Shown here: positions 1 through 9,891 of the stretch, piece after piece
Layout: each line of letters opens with the position of its first letter
Numbering within the stretch: the first letter of the stretch is position 1
From: Nonomuraea indica
GTDB taxonomy: Bacteria; Actinomycetota; Actinomycetes; Streptosporangiales; Streptosporangiaceae
Direction: 5' to 3'
NCBI RefSeq assembly: GCF_002850745.1
Contig: NZ_KZ559467.1
Coordinates: 445,319-509,318, forward strand
Length of the DNA stretch: 64,000 nucleotides
Notes under the pieces: generated by a model
What the model saw: the letters and a program-made list of their open reading frames with translations, nothing else
Databases searched by the model: none
What the model was told of the DNA's origin: nothing
Translations under genes and position numbers: made by a program

Positions 1-548
1 TGCTCACGCACCTGCCGAAGCTGCTCACCGGCCCCGACCTGGTGGCCTTCGAGGACCGGCGCGACTCCTTCGTCGCCCGGGGCGTGCCCGTGGAACTGGC
101 CGAGCGGGTGGCGGCCATGGTGCCCGCCTACTCCACGTTCGACCTGGTGGAGATCGCCTCGGTGACGGGACGGCCGGTCAACGAGGTGGCGGAGGTCTAC
201 TTCGACCTGGCCGACCGTCTCCAGCTGGCCCGCCTGCGCGAGCGCGTCATCGCCCTGCCGCGCGACAACCGCTGGAACGCCATGGCCCGCTCGGCGCTGC
301 GCGACGACCTGTACGCGGCGCACGCCTCGCTCACCCGCGAGGTCTTGACCGGCAGCACCCCCGGCCTGTCGCCGGAGGACCGCCTGGCCCGCTGGAGCGA
401 GGCCAACTCGGCCGCGGTCGGCCGGGCCCGGCAGACGCTGTCGGAGATCTGGGAGAGCGACAACTTCGACCTCGCCACCCTGTCGGTCGCCCTGCGCGCC
501 GTCAGGACCCTGGTCTCGACCAGCAACCTGCCCCGAGTGGAGGACTGA
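1..548 (+). CDS. NAD-glutamate dehydrogenase, C-terminal part (truncated by the window edge)
   Basis: The reading frame is open from base 3 and ends in TGA at 548, so only about the last 180 residues of a longer protein are present. The sequence is all-helical, with the GRPVNEVAEVYFDLADRL segment and the closing FDLATLSVALRAVRTLV typical of the C-terminal domain of the large (about 1600-residue) bacterial NAD-dependent glutamate dehydrogenases. Those enzymes deaminate glutamate to 2-oxoglutarate in the cytoplasm. The catalytic domain lies upstream of the window. The call rests on recognising the C-terminal domain only; the methionine at 42 is internal and not the start. Confidence 0.8.
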   Translation, partial: LTHLPKLLTGPDLVAFEDRRDSFVARGVPVELAERVAAMVPAYSTFDLVEIASVTGRPVNEVAEVYFDLADRLQLARLRERVIALPRDNRWNAMARSALRDDLYAAHASLTREVLTGSTPGLSPEDRLARWSEANSAAVGRARQTLSEIWESDNFDLATLSVALRAVRTLVSTSNLPRVED

Positions 549-561
549 CCGGCACGGTGGA

Positions 562-601
562 GCCGGTCGGCGACCCCGCCACGGGTGAGGAGCCGACCGG
601 C
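562..601. terminator. Bidirectional hairpin terminator candidate
   Basis: Perfect 10-bp arms GCCGGTCGGC (562-571) and GCCGACCGGC (592-601) flank a 20-nt loop between two convergent genes. There is no T-run. An 11-bp direct repeat GACCGGCACGG (547-557 and 595-605) overlaps it. Confidence 0.5.
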
Positions 602-646
602 ACGGCGGCGCCGGGTCCCCTCCGCGCGGCGGCGGGGCGGGCGGCC

Positions 647-1657
647 CTACTCGCCGGAGGCGCGGGTGAGGGCGCCGTCGTGGGCGACGACGCGGGCGGC
701 GGCCGGGGCCGAGGACGGGGGGACCGCCGTCGCATACTGGTGGGTCTCGGAGAGCCGGAGCGTGCGGCGCAGCACCGGCTCCCCGATGGCCCAGCGGGCC
801 GGCTCGGGCACCGGGATGAAGTCCTTCTCCGCCGTGCGCGTCGTGGTGGTCGTGGTCCGCGTCAGGGAGTACTGGATCAGCGCCCCGCCGTCGGAGGTGC
901 GCAGCGCGTAGACGGGGTGGTCGTTGCCGCTGAAGATCGAGTCGTAGCTGAAGCCGGCGAGCTTGGCCTCGTCGCGCTCCACGGAGATCTCCCGGGCGAT
1001 GTCCGTCGTGTGCGGGCCGGGCGCGATGAGCCCGGCCGTCACGCCGCTCGCGCCCGCCTCCGCCACGGTGGCGTGCAGCGGGCCCATGTAGTGGGGGCTG
1101 ATGGTGACGCTCTCGTCCTGGGCGCCCAGGGCCGTCGCGTAGCCGTCGGCGTCGAGCGCGATCTCCGGCGCCCGCTGCCCCTCCAGCAGCCGCGTCGCCG
1201 AGCCGAGCCGCCAGTCGGCGGCCTTGGCGAACGTCAGGAGCGTCAGCGCGTCGTCACGGGTGACGAGCACGCTGAACCACGGAGCCCGCTCCCCGGCCGG
1301 GAAGCGCGGCACGTAGAAGGTGGGCCGCCCCCACGTGTAGCGGGGCGGGCGGTTGCCGGTGGAGGCGAAGGCGGCCGTGGTGAGCAGCGACTCGGAGTCG
1401 CGGGTGATCTGCAGCGACAGCCGCAGGTCGCCGCCCGCGCGCAGCAGGTCGTCGGTGGCGATGAACTCGGCGAACGCCTCGGCGGCGTCGTCCAGGGTGA
1501 CAGCGGGCGGCGCCGGCGTGGGCGTGGGCGTGGAACTCCCGGCGGCGGCCCGGCTGGGCACCGGCGCCGCGGAACCCGAGCAGGCGGCGAGCCCGGCCGT
1601 CCCGGTCAGCAGGGTGACGGCGAGCGCCAGAGCCTTGAGCCGACCAGATGCGCGCAC
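647..1657 (-). CDS. Secreted lipoprotein of unknown function
   Basis: 336 residues, beginning with GTG at 1657. The N-terminus is a lipoprotein signal (MRASGRLK, hydrophobic core, lipobox LAAC with the acylated Cys near residue 26). A Ser/Thr/Pro/Ala-rich linker follows, then one about 280-residue mixed alpha/beta domain without catalytic motifs I recognise. A Thr-rich stretch ([10 protein letters not shown]) lies near residue 270. I know similar-length lipoproteins in Streptomyces and Nonomuraea only as hypothetical proteins. It is divergent from prfB with a spacer of about 47 bp. Predicted location is the outer face of the membrane. Function is not assigned. Confidence 0.75.
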   Translation of the reverse strand: MRASGRLKALALAVTLLTGTAGLAACSGSAAPVPSRAAAGSSTPTPTPAPPAVTLDDAAEAFAEFIATDDLLRAGGDLRLSLQITRDSESLLTTAAFASTGNRPPRYTWGRPTFYVPRFPAGERAPWFSVLVTRDDALTLLTFAKAADWRLGSATRLLEGQRAPEIALDADGYATALGAQDESVTISPHYMGPLHATVAEAGASGVTAGLIAPGPHTTDIAREISVERDEAKLAGFSYDSIFSGNDHPVYALRTSDGGALIQYSLTRTTTTTTRTAEKDFIPVPEPARWAIGEPVLRRTLRLSETHQYATAVPPSSAPAAARVVAHDGALTRASGE

Positions 1658-1704
1658 CTCGCCATGTTATTCGGGCGCGCGAGGGTCGCGTACTCTTGGG
1701 AGAC

Positions 1705-2805
<1,101 letters not shown>

Positions 2806-2820
<15 letters not shown>

Positions 2821-2997
2821 GTGCTTGACCGCCAGGGTCACGAAGAGCAGGACGACCAGCAGCAGGACGATGAGAGCGGGTGGCAGCCCGGCGAAGCCGT
2901 GGTTGTGCATCCGCTCCCGATTGGCGCGGCAGAGGGCGCAGCGGCCCTCGATGACGGGGTGTGCGCACTGCGCGCAGACGAGGTGTTGGCAACTCAT
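2806..2997 (-). CDS. Small zinc-ribbon-like single-span membrane protein
   Basis: 63 residues. The N-terminal half has four cysteines in two CxxC pairs (CAQC and CALC, residues 8-11 and 20-23) plus C3, like a treble-clef or zinc ribbon. The C-terminal half is one hydrophobic segment ([17 protein letters not shown]). Convergent with prfB and overlapping its last 15 bp. The compact gene with a coherent two-part structure argues for a real product. I do not know its function; a membrane-tethered metal or protein-binding knob is an inference. Confidence 0.7.
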
Positions 2998-3061
2998 GTC
3001 AGCCCCAAGTGTAGCCGCACAATCGTTTTGTTTCCGTTATGGACGTTCCATGCCAGTCTTC

Positions 3062-3183
3062 CCCCTAGACTGTCCTCTGGCCCATCGGAACGTCGATCCT
3101 CGGTAAAGCCAAGGCGTCCCCGATAGGTGAGTGGCGGGAAGTGGGCATGTGCCACCCTCGCATCCGTCCTGACCCCTAGACTG
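3062..3183 (+). promoter_or_regulatory. Duplicated TAGACT element upstream of ftsE (possible tandem promoters)
   Basis: CCCCTAGACTG occurs twice, at 3062-3072 and 3173-3183. TAGACT fits an actinobacterial -10 hexamer, and the second copy lies 19 bp before the ftsE start, which lacks a Shine-Dalgarno sequence, so a very short or leaderless transcript is possible. No convincing -35 is visible for either copy. Confidence 0.35.
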
Positions 3184-3201
3184 GCATGCCGTGATGCTCT
3201 C

Positions 3202-3891
3202 GTGATCCATTTCGATAATGTCACCAAGGTCTACGCGAACCAGAACCGGCCCGCGCTCGACCACGTCTCGGTGGACGTGGACAAGGGCGAGTTCGTGTTC
3301 CTCGTCGGCCCGTCGGGTTCCGGCAAGTCCACGTTCCTGCGGCTGATCCTCAAGGAGGAGCGGCCCAACTCCGGCGCGATCCACGTCGCCGGCAAGGATC
3401 TGGCCCGCCTGTCCAACTTCAAGGTGCCGCACCTGCGCCGCCGCATCGGCTGCGTGTTCCAGGACTTCCGGCTCCTGCCGAACAAGAACGTCTACGAGAA
3501 CGTGGCGTTCGCCCTGGAGGTCATCGGCAAGCCCCGGCGCTTCATCCGCAAGGTGGTGCCCGAGGTGATCGAGCTGGTCGGCCTGGAGGGCAAGGCGCAC
3601 CGCATGCCCGACGAGCTGTCCGGCGGCGAGCAACAGCGCGTCGCCATGGCCCGCGCCTTCGTCAACCGGCCTATGATCCTGCTGGCCGACGAGCCCACGG
3701 GCAACATCGACCCCGCGACGAGCATCGGCATCATGAAGGTGCTCGACCGGATCAACAGGACCGGCACTACCGTCGTCATGGCCACGCACGACGCGGCCAT
3801 CGTCGACTCCATGCGCAAACGTGTCGTGGAGCTGGAGGACGGCAAGATCGTCCGCGACCAGTCGCGTGGCGTGTACGGCCAGGCGTACTGA
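3202..3891 (+). CDS. ftsE: Cell division ATP-binding protein FtsE
   Basis: 229 residues, an ABC-type ATPase that works with FtsX at the divisome to control peptidoglycan hydrolases. Walker [10 protein letters not shown] is at residues 36-44, followed by the Q-loop (VFQDFRLL), signature [14 protein letters not shown], Walker B ILLADEP and the H-loop VMATHD. Start chosen as GTG 3202 ([11 protein letters not shown]) because FtsE proteins begin right at this strand; in-frame codons upstream give an atypical extension. ftsX follows after 20 bp in the same operon, then smpB. Confidence 0.95.
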   Translation: MIHFDNVTKVYANQNRPALDHVSVDVDKGEFVFLVGPSGSGKSTFLRLILKEERPNSGAIHVAGKDLARLSNFKVPHLRRRIGCVFQDFRLLPNKNVYENVAFALEVIGKPRRFIRKVVPEVIELVGLEGKAHRMPDELSGGEQQRVAMARAFVNRPMILLADEPTGNIDPATSIGIMKVLDRINRTGTTVVMATHDAAIVDSMRKRVVELEDGKIVRDQSRGVYGQAY

Positions 3892-3911
3892 CAGGGAGCA
3901 GCAGGCAAACC

Positions 3912-4817
3912 ATGCGGGCCAATTTCATCTTCTCCGAGGTCTGGATCGGCCTCCGCCGCAATCTGACCATGACGCTCGCGGTGATCCTCACCGTGGCCGT
4001 CGGCATGGCGATGCTGGGCGTCGGCCTGCTGATCAACGCCCAGGTCTCCATGATGAAGGACTTCTGGTACGACAGGGTCGAGGTCTCGGTCTTCCTGTGC
4101 CACAAGTCCACCGCCATCCCGAAGTGCGGCGGCAAGGGCGTCAGCGACCCGCAGCTGAAGGCCCTCGAAGCCAAGCTCAAGGGCATCTCCGGGGTCGCGG
4201 ACGTCATCTACGAGGACCAGGAGACCGCCTTCAAGAACTTCAAGGCGACCCTGGCCGAGGACGACGTGATGTCGCAGACCGCCAAGGTCGAGGACATGCC
4301 GACGTCCTTCCGGCTCAAGCTGGCCGATCCCGACAGCAACTACCAGCCGATCGTGGACGCGGCACGGGCGATGCCGGGCGTGGCGTCGGTGAAGGACCAG
4401 CGCGAGATCGTCGGCTCGCTCTTCGACATGCTGGACAAGCTCCGGTCGGCCGCGCTCATCGTGGCGGGCACGCTGGTCGTCGCCGCCGCGCTGCTCATCG
4501 GCAACACGGTGCGCCTGTCGGCCTTCAACCGGCGCCGCGAGACCGGCATCATGCGCCTGGTGGGCGCCTCCAACATCTACATCCAGCTCCCGTTCGTGAT
4601 GGAGGGCGTGATCGCCGGCCTGATCGGCGGCGTGGTGGCCGCCGTCATGCTGATCATGTCGAAGGTCTTCCTGTTCGACGGCCTGGCGGGCTACCTCGCG
4701 AACAAGACGCTCGGCTGGGACGACGTGGCGACGTCGATCACCTGGACGATGGCCATCGGCGTCCTGATCTGTGTGCTGGCGTCGTTCATCACGCTCCGCC
4801 GCTACCTCAGGGTCTGA
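3912..4817 (+). CDS. ftsX: Cell division permease FtsX
   Basis: 301 residues with the FtsX topology: a short cytoplasmic N-terminus, TM1 (LAVILTVAVGMAMLGVGLLI), an extracellular domain of about 150 residues, then three C-terminal TM segments (near residues 180-200, 230-255 and 275-295). The ectodomain contains a pair of cysteines (FLCHKSTAIPKCGG), common in actinobacterial FtsX. With FtsE it couples ATP hydrolysis to activation of periplasmic peptidoglycan hydrolases during division. Located 20 bp after ftsE. Confidence 0.95.
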   Translation: MRANFIFSEVWIGLRRNLTMTLAVILTVAVGMAMLGVGLLINAQVSMMKDFWYDRVEVSVFLCHKSTAIPKCGGKGVSDPQLKALEAKLKGISGVADVIYEDQETAFKNFKATLAEDDVMSQTAKVEDMPTSFRLKLADPDSNYQPIVDAARAMPGVASVKDQREIVGSLFDMLDKLRSAALIVAGTLVVAAALLIGNTVRLSAFNRRRETGIMRLVGASNIYIQLPFVMEGVIAGLIGGVVAAVMLIMSKVFLFDGLAGYLANKTLGWDDVATSITWTMAIGVLICVLASFITLRRYLRV

Positions 4818-4839
4818 CGAACGCCGGTAAGGTCGAGAC

Positions 4840-5307
4840 ATGCCACGTGAGACGGGGCGGAAAGTCATCGCCCAGAACAAGCGTGCTCGGCACGACTACA
4901 CCCTCGAGGACACCTTCGAGGCCGGCCTGGTGCTGCAGGGCACCGAGGTCAAGTCCCTGCGGGAGGGCCGCGCCTCGCTCGTCGACGGCTACGCCTCCAT
5001 CGACGGGGGCGAAGCGTGGCTGTTCAACGTGCACATCCCCGAATACAGCCAGGGGACGTGGACCAACCACGCCGCCCGCCGCAAGCGCAAGCTGCTGCTG
5101 CACCGTAAGGAGATCGACAAGCTCGCCGCCAAGACCAAGGAGGGCGGGCTGACGATCGTTCCGCTGCAGCTCTACTTCAAGGACGGCCGGGCCAAGATCG
5201 AGATCGCCGTCGCCCGGGGCAAGAAGGACTGGGACAAGCGCCAGTCGCTGGCGGAGCAGCAGGCCAAGCGGGAGATGGCCCGGGTGCTGCGGCACCGCAA
5301 CCGATGA
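4840..5307 (+). CDS. smpB: SsrA-binding protein SmpB
   Basis: 155 residues, the standard SmpB length. It is an OB-fold protein that binds tmRNA and delivers it to stalled ribosomes. Family marks include [27 protein letters not shown], the NVHIPEY stretch and the basic tail [19 protein letters not shown]. It lies 22 bp after ftsX, and its partner RNA ssrA is 2.2 kb downstream on the same strand. The stop overlaps the next start as ATGA. Confidence 0.97.
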   Translation: MPRETGRKVIAQNKRARHDYTLEDTFEAGLVLQGTEVKSLREGRASLVDGYASIDGGEAWLFNVHIPEYSQGTWTNHAARRKRKLLLHRKEIDKLAAKTKEGGLTIVPLQLYFKDGRAKIEIAVARGKKDWDKRQSLAEQQAKREMARVLRHRNR

Positions 5308-7172
5308 GCCGCCTGCGCCGCACCCTGACCGCCACGATGACGCTGGCGGTCGCGTGCACGACGCTGACCGGGTGCTTCGACGAGTCGTCACCGCACGACG
5401 CCGTCCGCGACTTCCTCGTGGGCTGGCAGTCGGGTGACTACGCGACGGCCGCCGCCCGCACCGACGGTGACCAGGCGGCCGTGCGCAAGGCGCTGTCCGA
5501 CGTCAAGCTGCAGCTCGACGCCGCGTCGTTCCGGTTCCGGATCAAGCGCATCGCCCTGGACGGAGACACCTCGCGGGCCGAGTTCCGCGCCGAGGTGGAC
5601 CTGGGGGAGAACAACCCGCTGTGGGTGTACGACGGAGCGCTGCCGCTGCACCTCGTCGACGGCCTGTGGAAGGTGCGCTGGTCGCCGTCCGTGCTGCACC
5701 CGCAGCTCAAGGACGGCCAGCGCTTCGCGGTCGACCTCGAACCCAAGACGCGCCAGCCGGTGGTCGACCGCTCCGGTGAGCCGCTGCAGAGCGACCAGGT
5801 GCTCTACGTGGCCGGGGTCGTCCCGTCCAAGCTCGGCGCGCAGGCGGAGGAGGTCGTCAAGCGGCTGTCGGCGGTCACCGGGTTCGCCCAGGACCGGCTG
5901 CTGAGCCGCATCATGTCCTCGCCGCCGGGCGAGTTCGTCCCGCTGGCCACGTTCGGCCGCCAGCGCTACCTGTCGATGCAGGCGCGGCTCGACGCGATCC
6001 CGCAGATCTCCGTCGAGCGGCAGCCGCAGCCGTTCGCGCCCGAGGCGCCGAAAGACCTCATCGGCAGGGTGAGCGCGCTCACCCCCGAGACCGAGCAGAA
6101 GCTCGGCGGCCCGCAGCGGGCCGGCGACTCGGTCGGGCAGAGCGGCCTGCAGCGGGCCTACCAGGACTACCTGACCGGCTCCACGCAGACCAGGGTGGTC
6201 ATCCTCGACCAGGCCGGCAAGGAGGTGGCACGGCTGGAGGAGTGGCTGGGCCGCCGGAACCAGTCGGTCAAGACCACCCTCGACCGGGCGACCCAGGCGG
6301 CGGCGGAGACCGCGCTGTCCGGCACCACGACGAGCGCGCTGGTGGCCGTCGACAAGAACACGGGCGAGATCCGCGCCGTCGCCACCAAGGGCCTCAACCA
6401 GGAGAAGGACGCGCTGGCGGGCAAGTTCCCGGCCGGCACCGCCTTCTCCATCGTGGCCGCCGACGCGCTGGTGAAGGCCGGGGTCAGCACCGACCTGAGG
6501 CTGTCGTGCCCGGCCGAGCGCACGGTGGGCGGCGCCAGGTTCGTGGAGGCCGGTCACGTCGCGGGGCAGGCCGGTGGGACGTCTCCGACGTTCAAGGACA
6601 ACTTCGCCAAGGGCTGCGTGACCGCGCTGGCCTCCCTCGCCCGCCGGGTCGACGCGGCGGCGCTGGCGAGCAGCGCCAAGCAGTTCGGCATCGGACAGCC
6701 GTGGCGGCTGCCGCTGCGGTCGTTCAGCGGCTCGCTGCCCGACCTGCGCAGCGACGCCGACAAGGCCAGGGCGATCGCCGGCCAGAACGTGCAGGTGAGC
6801 CCGCTGGCCATGGCGCTGGTCGCGGCGGCGGCCGGCTCGGGCACCTGGCGCCCGCCCGTGCTGGTGACCGATCCGCAGACTGCGGGGCCGACCACCGAGA
6901 CGGTCGCCGCCCCGGCGGTGCAGCCGGTGTCCGTCGATCCGGCGGTCCGCACGGCGCTGTCCGCGATGATGCGTGCCGGCGCCGCGGGCACCCCCGCCCA
7001 GGCGGGCCGCGGCCGGGTGTACGGGGTGAGCGCGCCGGCCGGTGACGAGGGCAGCAGGCAGCGGTGGTTCGTCGGCTGGCAGGGGGATCTGGCGATCGCC
7101 GTGCTGGTCCGCAACTACGACCCGGCGGCGGTCGCGGGGAGTTTCTTCTCGGCGGTGCGCAGCGGCTCGTGA
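5304..7172 (+). CDS. Penicillin-binding protein-like lipoprotein with degenerate transpeptidase motifs
   Basis: 622 residues, translationally coupled to smpB by a 4-bp overlap. Lipoprotein signal with lipobox LTGC (C24). Residues about 30-140 form an NTF2-like (MecA-N type) domain, then a PBP dimerisation-like region, then a transpeptidase fold from about residue 320. The three active-site motifs are not canonical. The SxxK tetrad (usually PGSTFK) reads PAGTAFS with T379 and S382. The SxN motif reads GCV (437-439). The KTG motif reads VSA (about 575-577). The surrounding fold landmarks are kept ([31 protein letters not shown]). It therefore looks like a membrane-anchored pseudo-PBP that might bind peptidoglycan or regulate a partner rather than cross-link. 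Function is inferred only. Confidence 0.85.
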   Translation: MSRLRRTLTATMTLAVACTTLTGCFDESSPHDAVRDFLVGWQSGDYATAAARTDGDQAAVRKALSDVKLQLDAASFRFRIKRIALDGDTSRAEFRAEVDLGENNPLWVYDGALPLHLVDGLWKVRWSPSVLHPQLKDGQRFAVDLEPKTRQPVVDRSGEPLQSDQVLYVAGVVPSKLGAQAEEVVKRLSAVTGFAQDRLLSRIMSSPPGEFVPLATFGRQRYLSMQARLDAIPQISVERQPQPFAPEAPKDLIGRVSALTPETEQKLGGPQRAGDSVGQSGLQRAYQDYLTGSTQTRVVILDQAGKEVARLEEWLGRRNQSVKTTLDRATQAAAETALSGTTTSALVAVDKNTGEIRAVATKGLNQEKDALAGKFPAGTAFSIVAADALVKAGVSTDLRLSCPAERTVGGARFVEAGHVAGQAGGTSPTFKDNFAKGCVTALASLARRVDAAALASSAKQFGIGQPWRLPLRSFSGSLPDLRSDADKARAIAGQNVQVSPLAMALVAAAAGSGTWRPPVLVTDPQTAGPTTETVAAPAVQPVSVDPAVRTALSAMMRAGAAGTPAQAGRGRVYGVSAPAGDEGSRQRWFVGWQGDLAIAVLVRNYDPAAVAGSFFSAVRSGS

Positions 7173-7255
7173 CGGCCACAGCGGGCCGATCTGACGCAGC
7201 GTGAAATCTCCGTGACGGAGAGCAACCATCCGGACCTCCCGGAGCGTCTTTCTCA

Positions 7256-7402
7256 GTGACCGGGTCCGCTCGGGGGGTTGCGGCCCCGGTCACCGCGATG
7301 AGACCAGGACTTCATCTCGGGGGAAGTCCTGCCGTCGGACCGGCTCGACCCTGCCGGTCGGCCCCCGGGGACGTGAGCCAACAGCCGCGGCCCCGGGGGT
7401 TT
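7256..7402 (+). promoter_or_regulatory. Cluster of strong hairpins between the PBP-like gene and ssrA
   Basis: The 318-bp spacer 7173-7490 has no gene but holds consecutive inverted repeats: GTGACCGGG/CCCGGTCAC (7256-7264 with 7285-7293), AGGACTTC/GAAGTCCT (7306-7313 with 7323-7330), GACCGGC/GCCGGTC (7338-7344 with 7353-7359) and CCCCCGGGG/CCCCGGGGG ending near 7400 and followed by TTT. A GATGA/TCATC pair could form an alternative stem exclusive with the second. The last hairpin could terminate the upstream operon. A structured RNA leader is possible but matches no class I recognise. Confidence 0.4.
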
Positions 7403-7418
7403 CGTCATGGGAATCAAG

Positions 7419-7449
7419 TTGGCATCACGGGCGTTGTCGGATGTACAGT
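7419..7449 (+). promoter_or_regulatory. Possible ssrA promoter
   Basis: TTGGCA (7419-7424) and TACAGT (7444-7449) with a 19-bp spacer could act as -35 and -10. This would give a precursor with about 35 nt trimmed from the mature 5' end at 7491. The TTGACA at 7477-7482 is too close to the mature end to be the -35. Confidence 0.3.
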
Positions 7450-7490
7450 CGTCTTGCTCGGCTCTCCGGAGTCGTGTTGACAACTGCACA

Positions 7491-7871
7491 GGGGGTGACT
7501 GGCTTCGACTTTGACCTTGCAAGCCAGGTGAAGCGGGCCGAGGACTGCGGACATAACCTCGTTAATCCTGTGACCGCGAACAATAAGTGCCAATAAGAAG
7601 CACTCTGAGGTCAGCCAGGACTCCCTGGCTCTCGCTGCCTAAGTAGCGAAACCTCTGTCAGCCCGAGAGCGCCTTCGGCTCGGTGTCTGGCATCGTTAGA
7701 AGGCTCCACCGATCGACCCGGCCACGGGGATGATCGGGAAACCAAACAGTGGCTGAGCCCGTCGGCGACTCGCCTGCGTGATCGCCGGGGCCGAGAAAAG
7801 CACAGCAGGCTGCGCCCGGAGAAGCCCTGACTTGGGGTTGAAGGACGCGGGTTCGATTCCCGCCACCTCCA
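7491..7871 (+). ncRNA. ssrA: Transfer-messenger RNA (tmRNA)
   Basis: About 381 nt. The 5' end GGGGGTGACTGGCTTCGAC pairs in a 7-bp acceptor stem (one G-U) with CACCTCC at 7864-7870; the discriminator A is 7871. The T-arm GGGTTCGATTCCC precedes it. The CCA end is not encoded, since ACA is found. The tag reading frame runs 7589-7642 (resume GCC, stop TAA) and encodes ANKKHSEVSQDSLALAA, ending in the LALAA-type degron recognised by ClpXP. Together with SmpB it rescues stalled ribosomes. The resume codon is assigned from the frame that ends in the degron and follows AATAAGT. Confidence 0.95.
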
Positions 7872-7879
7872 CAAGATCA

Positions 7880-7923
7880 AATCGCCTCTGAGCTGTCCAA
7901 ACATGGACAGCTCAGAGGCGATT
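7880..7923. terminator. Rho-independent terminator of ssrA, probably bidirectional
   Basis: A perfect 19-bp inverted repeat (7880-7898 and 7905-7923) with a 6-nt loop AAACAT starts 9 nt after the tmRNA 3' end. Reading through AATCGCC...GGCGATT, it is flanked by A and T on both sides, so it can also stop transcription of the convergent esterase gene. Confidence 0.85.
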
Positions 7924-8012
7924 GTGCGTTCGTGGTCTTCCGTGGGGCGCTCGTAGGCAGGTAAATCTGCCGGACGCTGCCCCTCGTCATGCTCGCGAAC
8001 GCGTTGCGCGGC

Positions 8013-9278
8013 TCAGAGGGGGTCGGCCGCCTTCACCCGGTGGAGGTGGATCAGCGAGTCGTAGGCCTTGCCCAGGGCCAGGGGCTTGGTGAACATTTCG
8101 GGCATGTACGTGGCCGGGATCGTGAAGGTGGGCCGGGCGGTGTCCAGCCAGGTGCGCACCGCCGGGTTCCGGCCAGCCTGGCGCAGGCTCACGAGATAGT
8201 CGCGGTGGCCGACCTTGTCAAGCGTGTGCTCGCTGCTGCCGGTGCCCGGGGCGCCGGTGTCGAAGACCCCGACCTTGCCGGTCTTCGGATCGATGGCGCG
8301 GAACCGGCCGCCGTGGATGGTGGTGCCGATGGCCACGTAGGACTTGCCCGCCATCGCGCGCAAATGGGCGCCCTGTGTGACCGGGTACATCTCCGGCCAG
8401 GCCGAGACGTAGCCAATGTGGCCGTTGTGAGCCGCCGCCACCGTCTTCAGGCCCGTCTGCCGGTTCCACCACCATGTGTTCTCCGCCATGGCCTTGTCGC
8501 GGTGGCTGTGCATGGCGGGGCCGTCCAGGGTGTACATCGTGGCCATGTGCGCGATGACCCGCGCCTCCTGGGCCACGATCGGGGGGGCTTTCTCCACCAA
8601 GCGGTAGGCGGCCTCGGCATTCTCGGCCAGGGTCTTACGCCGCTCCGGTGGGAGGGCGGCGATGGCGTTCATGCGTTCTGCCGTACCGCCGGGAAGGGCG
8701 AGCAGATCGGCGTAGCGACGGCGCAGATCGGGCACGATCGCGGGCTTGTTCTTCTCGGCCCAGGCGATCACTCGCCCGTACTGGTCCGGATGGACGTCGC
8801 CGATGTCGAAGCCCATGACACGCAGCTTGTCGCGGGCCGTTCGGTTGTACTCGCGCATCCAGGTGTAGAGGTCCAGCCACTCCTTTGTCTGCCAGAAGCC
8901 GTAGGAGTGCTGGAAGTCCTCGCGCAGGATCGTGCGCAGGTCGCCCTTTCCGGTGCGGACGTACTCGTCCAGCCGGACGCCCGCCGACCAGGGCGCCTCA
9001 AGGGCGATCGTGGTGAAGCCCTGATCTCTGACCAGGTGCCGGAACATCCGATTGCGTACGGTGAACAGCTCCTTTGACCCGTGGGTCACTTCGCCGATAC
9101 CCACGATCGAGGCGTCGCGGGTCATCTCGGACAGCGCGTCCAAGTCGCTCAGTGGGCGGGCGTACCGGTCGAGTCCGGCCACGACGCCCTTGTCGGAAGC
9201 GGCGTGGGCCGGAGCGGCCAGAATCGGAGCGGCCAGTGCCGCGACCAGGCCGAAGGTCAGTAGGGAGAGCTTCTTCAT
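8013..9278 (-). CDS. Secreted erythromycin esterase family protein
   Basis: 421 residues. Sec signal peptide MKKLSLLTFGLVAALAAPILAAPAHA with AHA cleavage. The mature protein shows the erythromycin-esterase-fold landmarks: SIVGIGEVTHGSKE with the active-site Glu and His, FTTIALEAPW, VMGFDIGD and a C-terminal AAAHNGHIGY histidine. The family contains the macrolide esterases EreA/EreB but also many secreted members of unknown substrate. A signal peptide argues for an extracellular hydrolase rather than classical cytoplasmic EreB resistance. ATG 9278 was chosen because the signal peptide begins there; the frame continues open upstream to 9815 without protein-like features. It is convergent with ssrA. 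Confidence 0.85.
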   Translation of the reverse strand: MKKLSLLTFGLVAALAAPILAAPAHAASDKGVVAGLDRYARPLSDLDALSEMTRDASIVGIGEVTHGSKELFTVRNRMFRHLVRDQGFTTIALEAPWSAGVRLDEYVRTGKGDLRTILREDFQHSYGFWQTKEWLDLYTWMREYNRTARDKLRVMGFDIGDVHPDQYGRVIAWAEKNKPAIVPDLRRRYADLLALPGGTAERMNAIAALPPERRKTLAENAEAAYRLVEKAPPIVAQEARVIAHMATMYTLDGPAMHSHRDKAMAENTWWWNRQTGLKTVAAAHNGHIGYVSAWPEMYPVTQGAHLRAMAGKSYVAIGTTIHGGRFRAIDPKTGKVGVFDTGAPGTGSSEHTLDKVGHRDYLVSLRQAGRNPAVRTWLDTARPTFTIPATYMPEMFTKPLALGKAYDSLIHLHRVKAADPL

Positions 9279-9456
9279 GTGTTCAACCGTAGGGATCGGT
9301 CCTCGCCGTCTCGATCCCGTGAACCGGCCTCTCGCTGGTACGGCTGGCATTACCTCGGGTCGGCCTCCAGGTAGTGCAGGGTGGGGATGCTCGGAGGTCT
9401 CGCCCGCCCGAGGTGAGCGTGTGCCAGTTCGTCGCGCTGCGTGAGGGGACCGGCCT

Positions 9457-9891
9457 GTGAATCGGCCTGAGCGAGGCGTTCTGGACACCGATATCGTGGC
9501 CGCCTTCAAGCTCTTCGATCCCGCCGAGCTGCCCGTGGAGTCGGCGATCACCGCCGTCACACTCGGTGAGTTGTCGCGGGGGCCGTACGCCACCGATGAT
9601 CCGGTCAAGCGCGCAGGAAGGACCGCGGTGCTCCAGTATGTTGAGGCGGCGTTTGGTGATCCGCTGCCGTACGACGCCGGCGCGGCCCGGATGTTCGGGC
9701 AGCTCTGTGCCGTCGTGTGTGCGCAGGGCCGGCAGCCACGAAGTCGGACCGCCGACCTGATGATCGCCGCGACAGCCGCCAGTAATGAGTTGCCGTTGTT
9801 CACCGCGAATCCCAAGGACTTCGACGGCTTGGAACGGCTGGTGGACGTGGTCGCTGTGATGCCCCTTCACGGCGCGACGGGCCAGCCGTAA
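9457..9891 (+). CDS. VapC-type PIN-domain toxin ribonuclease (no intact antitoxin visible)
   Basis: 144 residues. Residues of the PIN active site are present: D near residue 10 in LDTDIV, Glu in TLGELS, and the Asp pair region SRTADLMIAA, closing with LPLFTANPKDFDGLE. It is an Mg-dependent RNase of the VapC superfamily. The start is GTG 9457, which overlaps the TGA of a short upstream frame as GTGA, the usual coupling of an antitoxin-toxin pair. That upstream frame is short and does not resemble a known VapB, Phd or MazE protein, so the antitoxin is either decayed, unusual or elsewhere. The esterase gene is divergent. Confidence 0.85.
   Translation: MNRPERGVLDTDIVAAFKLFDPAELPVESAITAVTLGELSRGPYATDDPVKRAGRTAVLQYVEAAFGDPLPYDAGAARMFGQLCAVVCAQGRQPRSRTADLMIAATAASNELPLFTANPKDFDGLERLVDVVAVMPLHGATGQP

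Noticed and set aside
7256-7402. Known riboswitch (for example ydaO type) before ssrA
   Set aside because: The conserved core sequences of known classes are not visible, and ssrA is not a protein gene.
7840-8012. tmRNA 3' end as an integration (att) site for an island with the esterase and VapC genes
   Set aside because: No integrase and no duplicated copy of the ssrA 3' end found downstream in the window.
8013-9278. Macrolide-resistance gene ereA/ereB
   Set aside because: Family fold matches, but the signal peptide and lack of resistance context make a specific macrolide-esterase call unsupported.
9052-9444. VapB antitoxin for the VapC at 9457 in the + frame ending at 9444
   Set aside because: This frame is mostly the reverse of the esterase gene and does not reach the vapC start.
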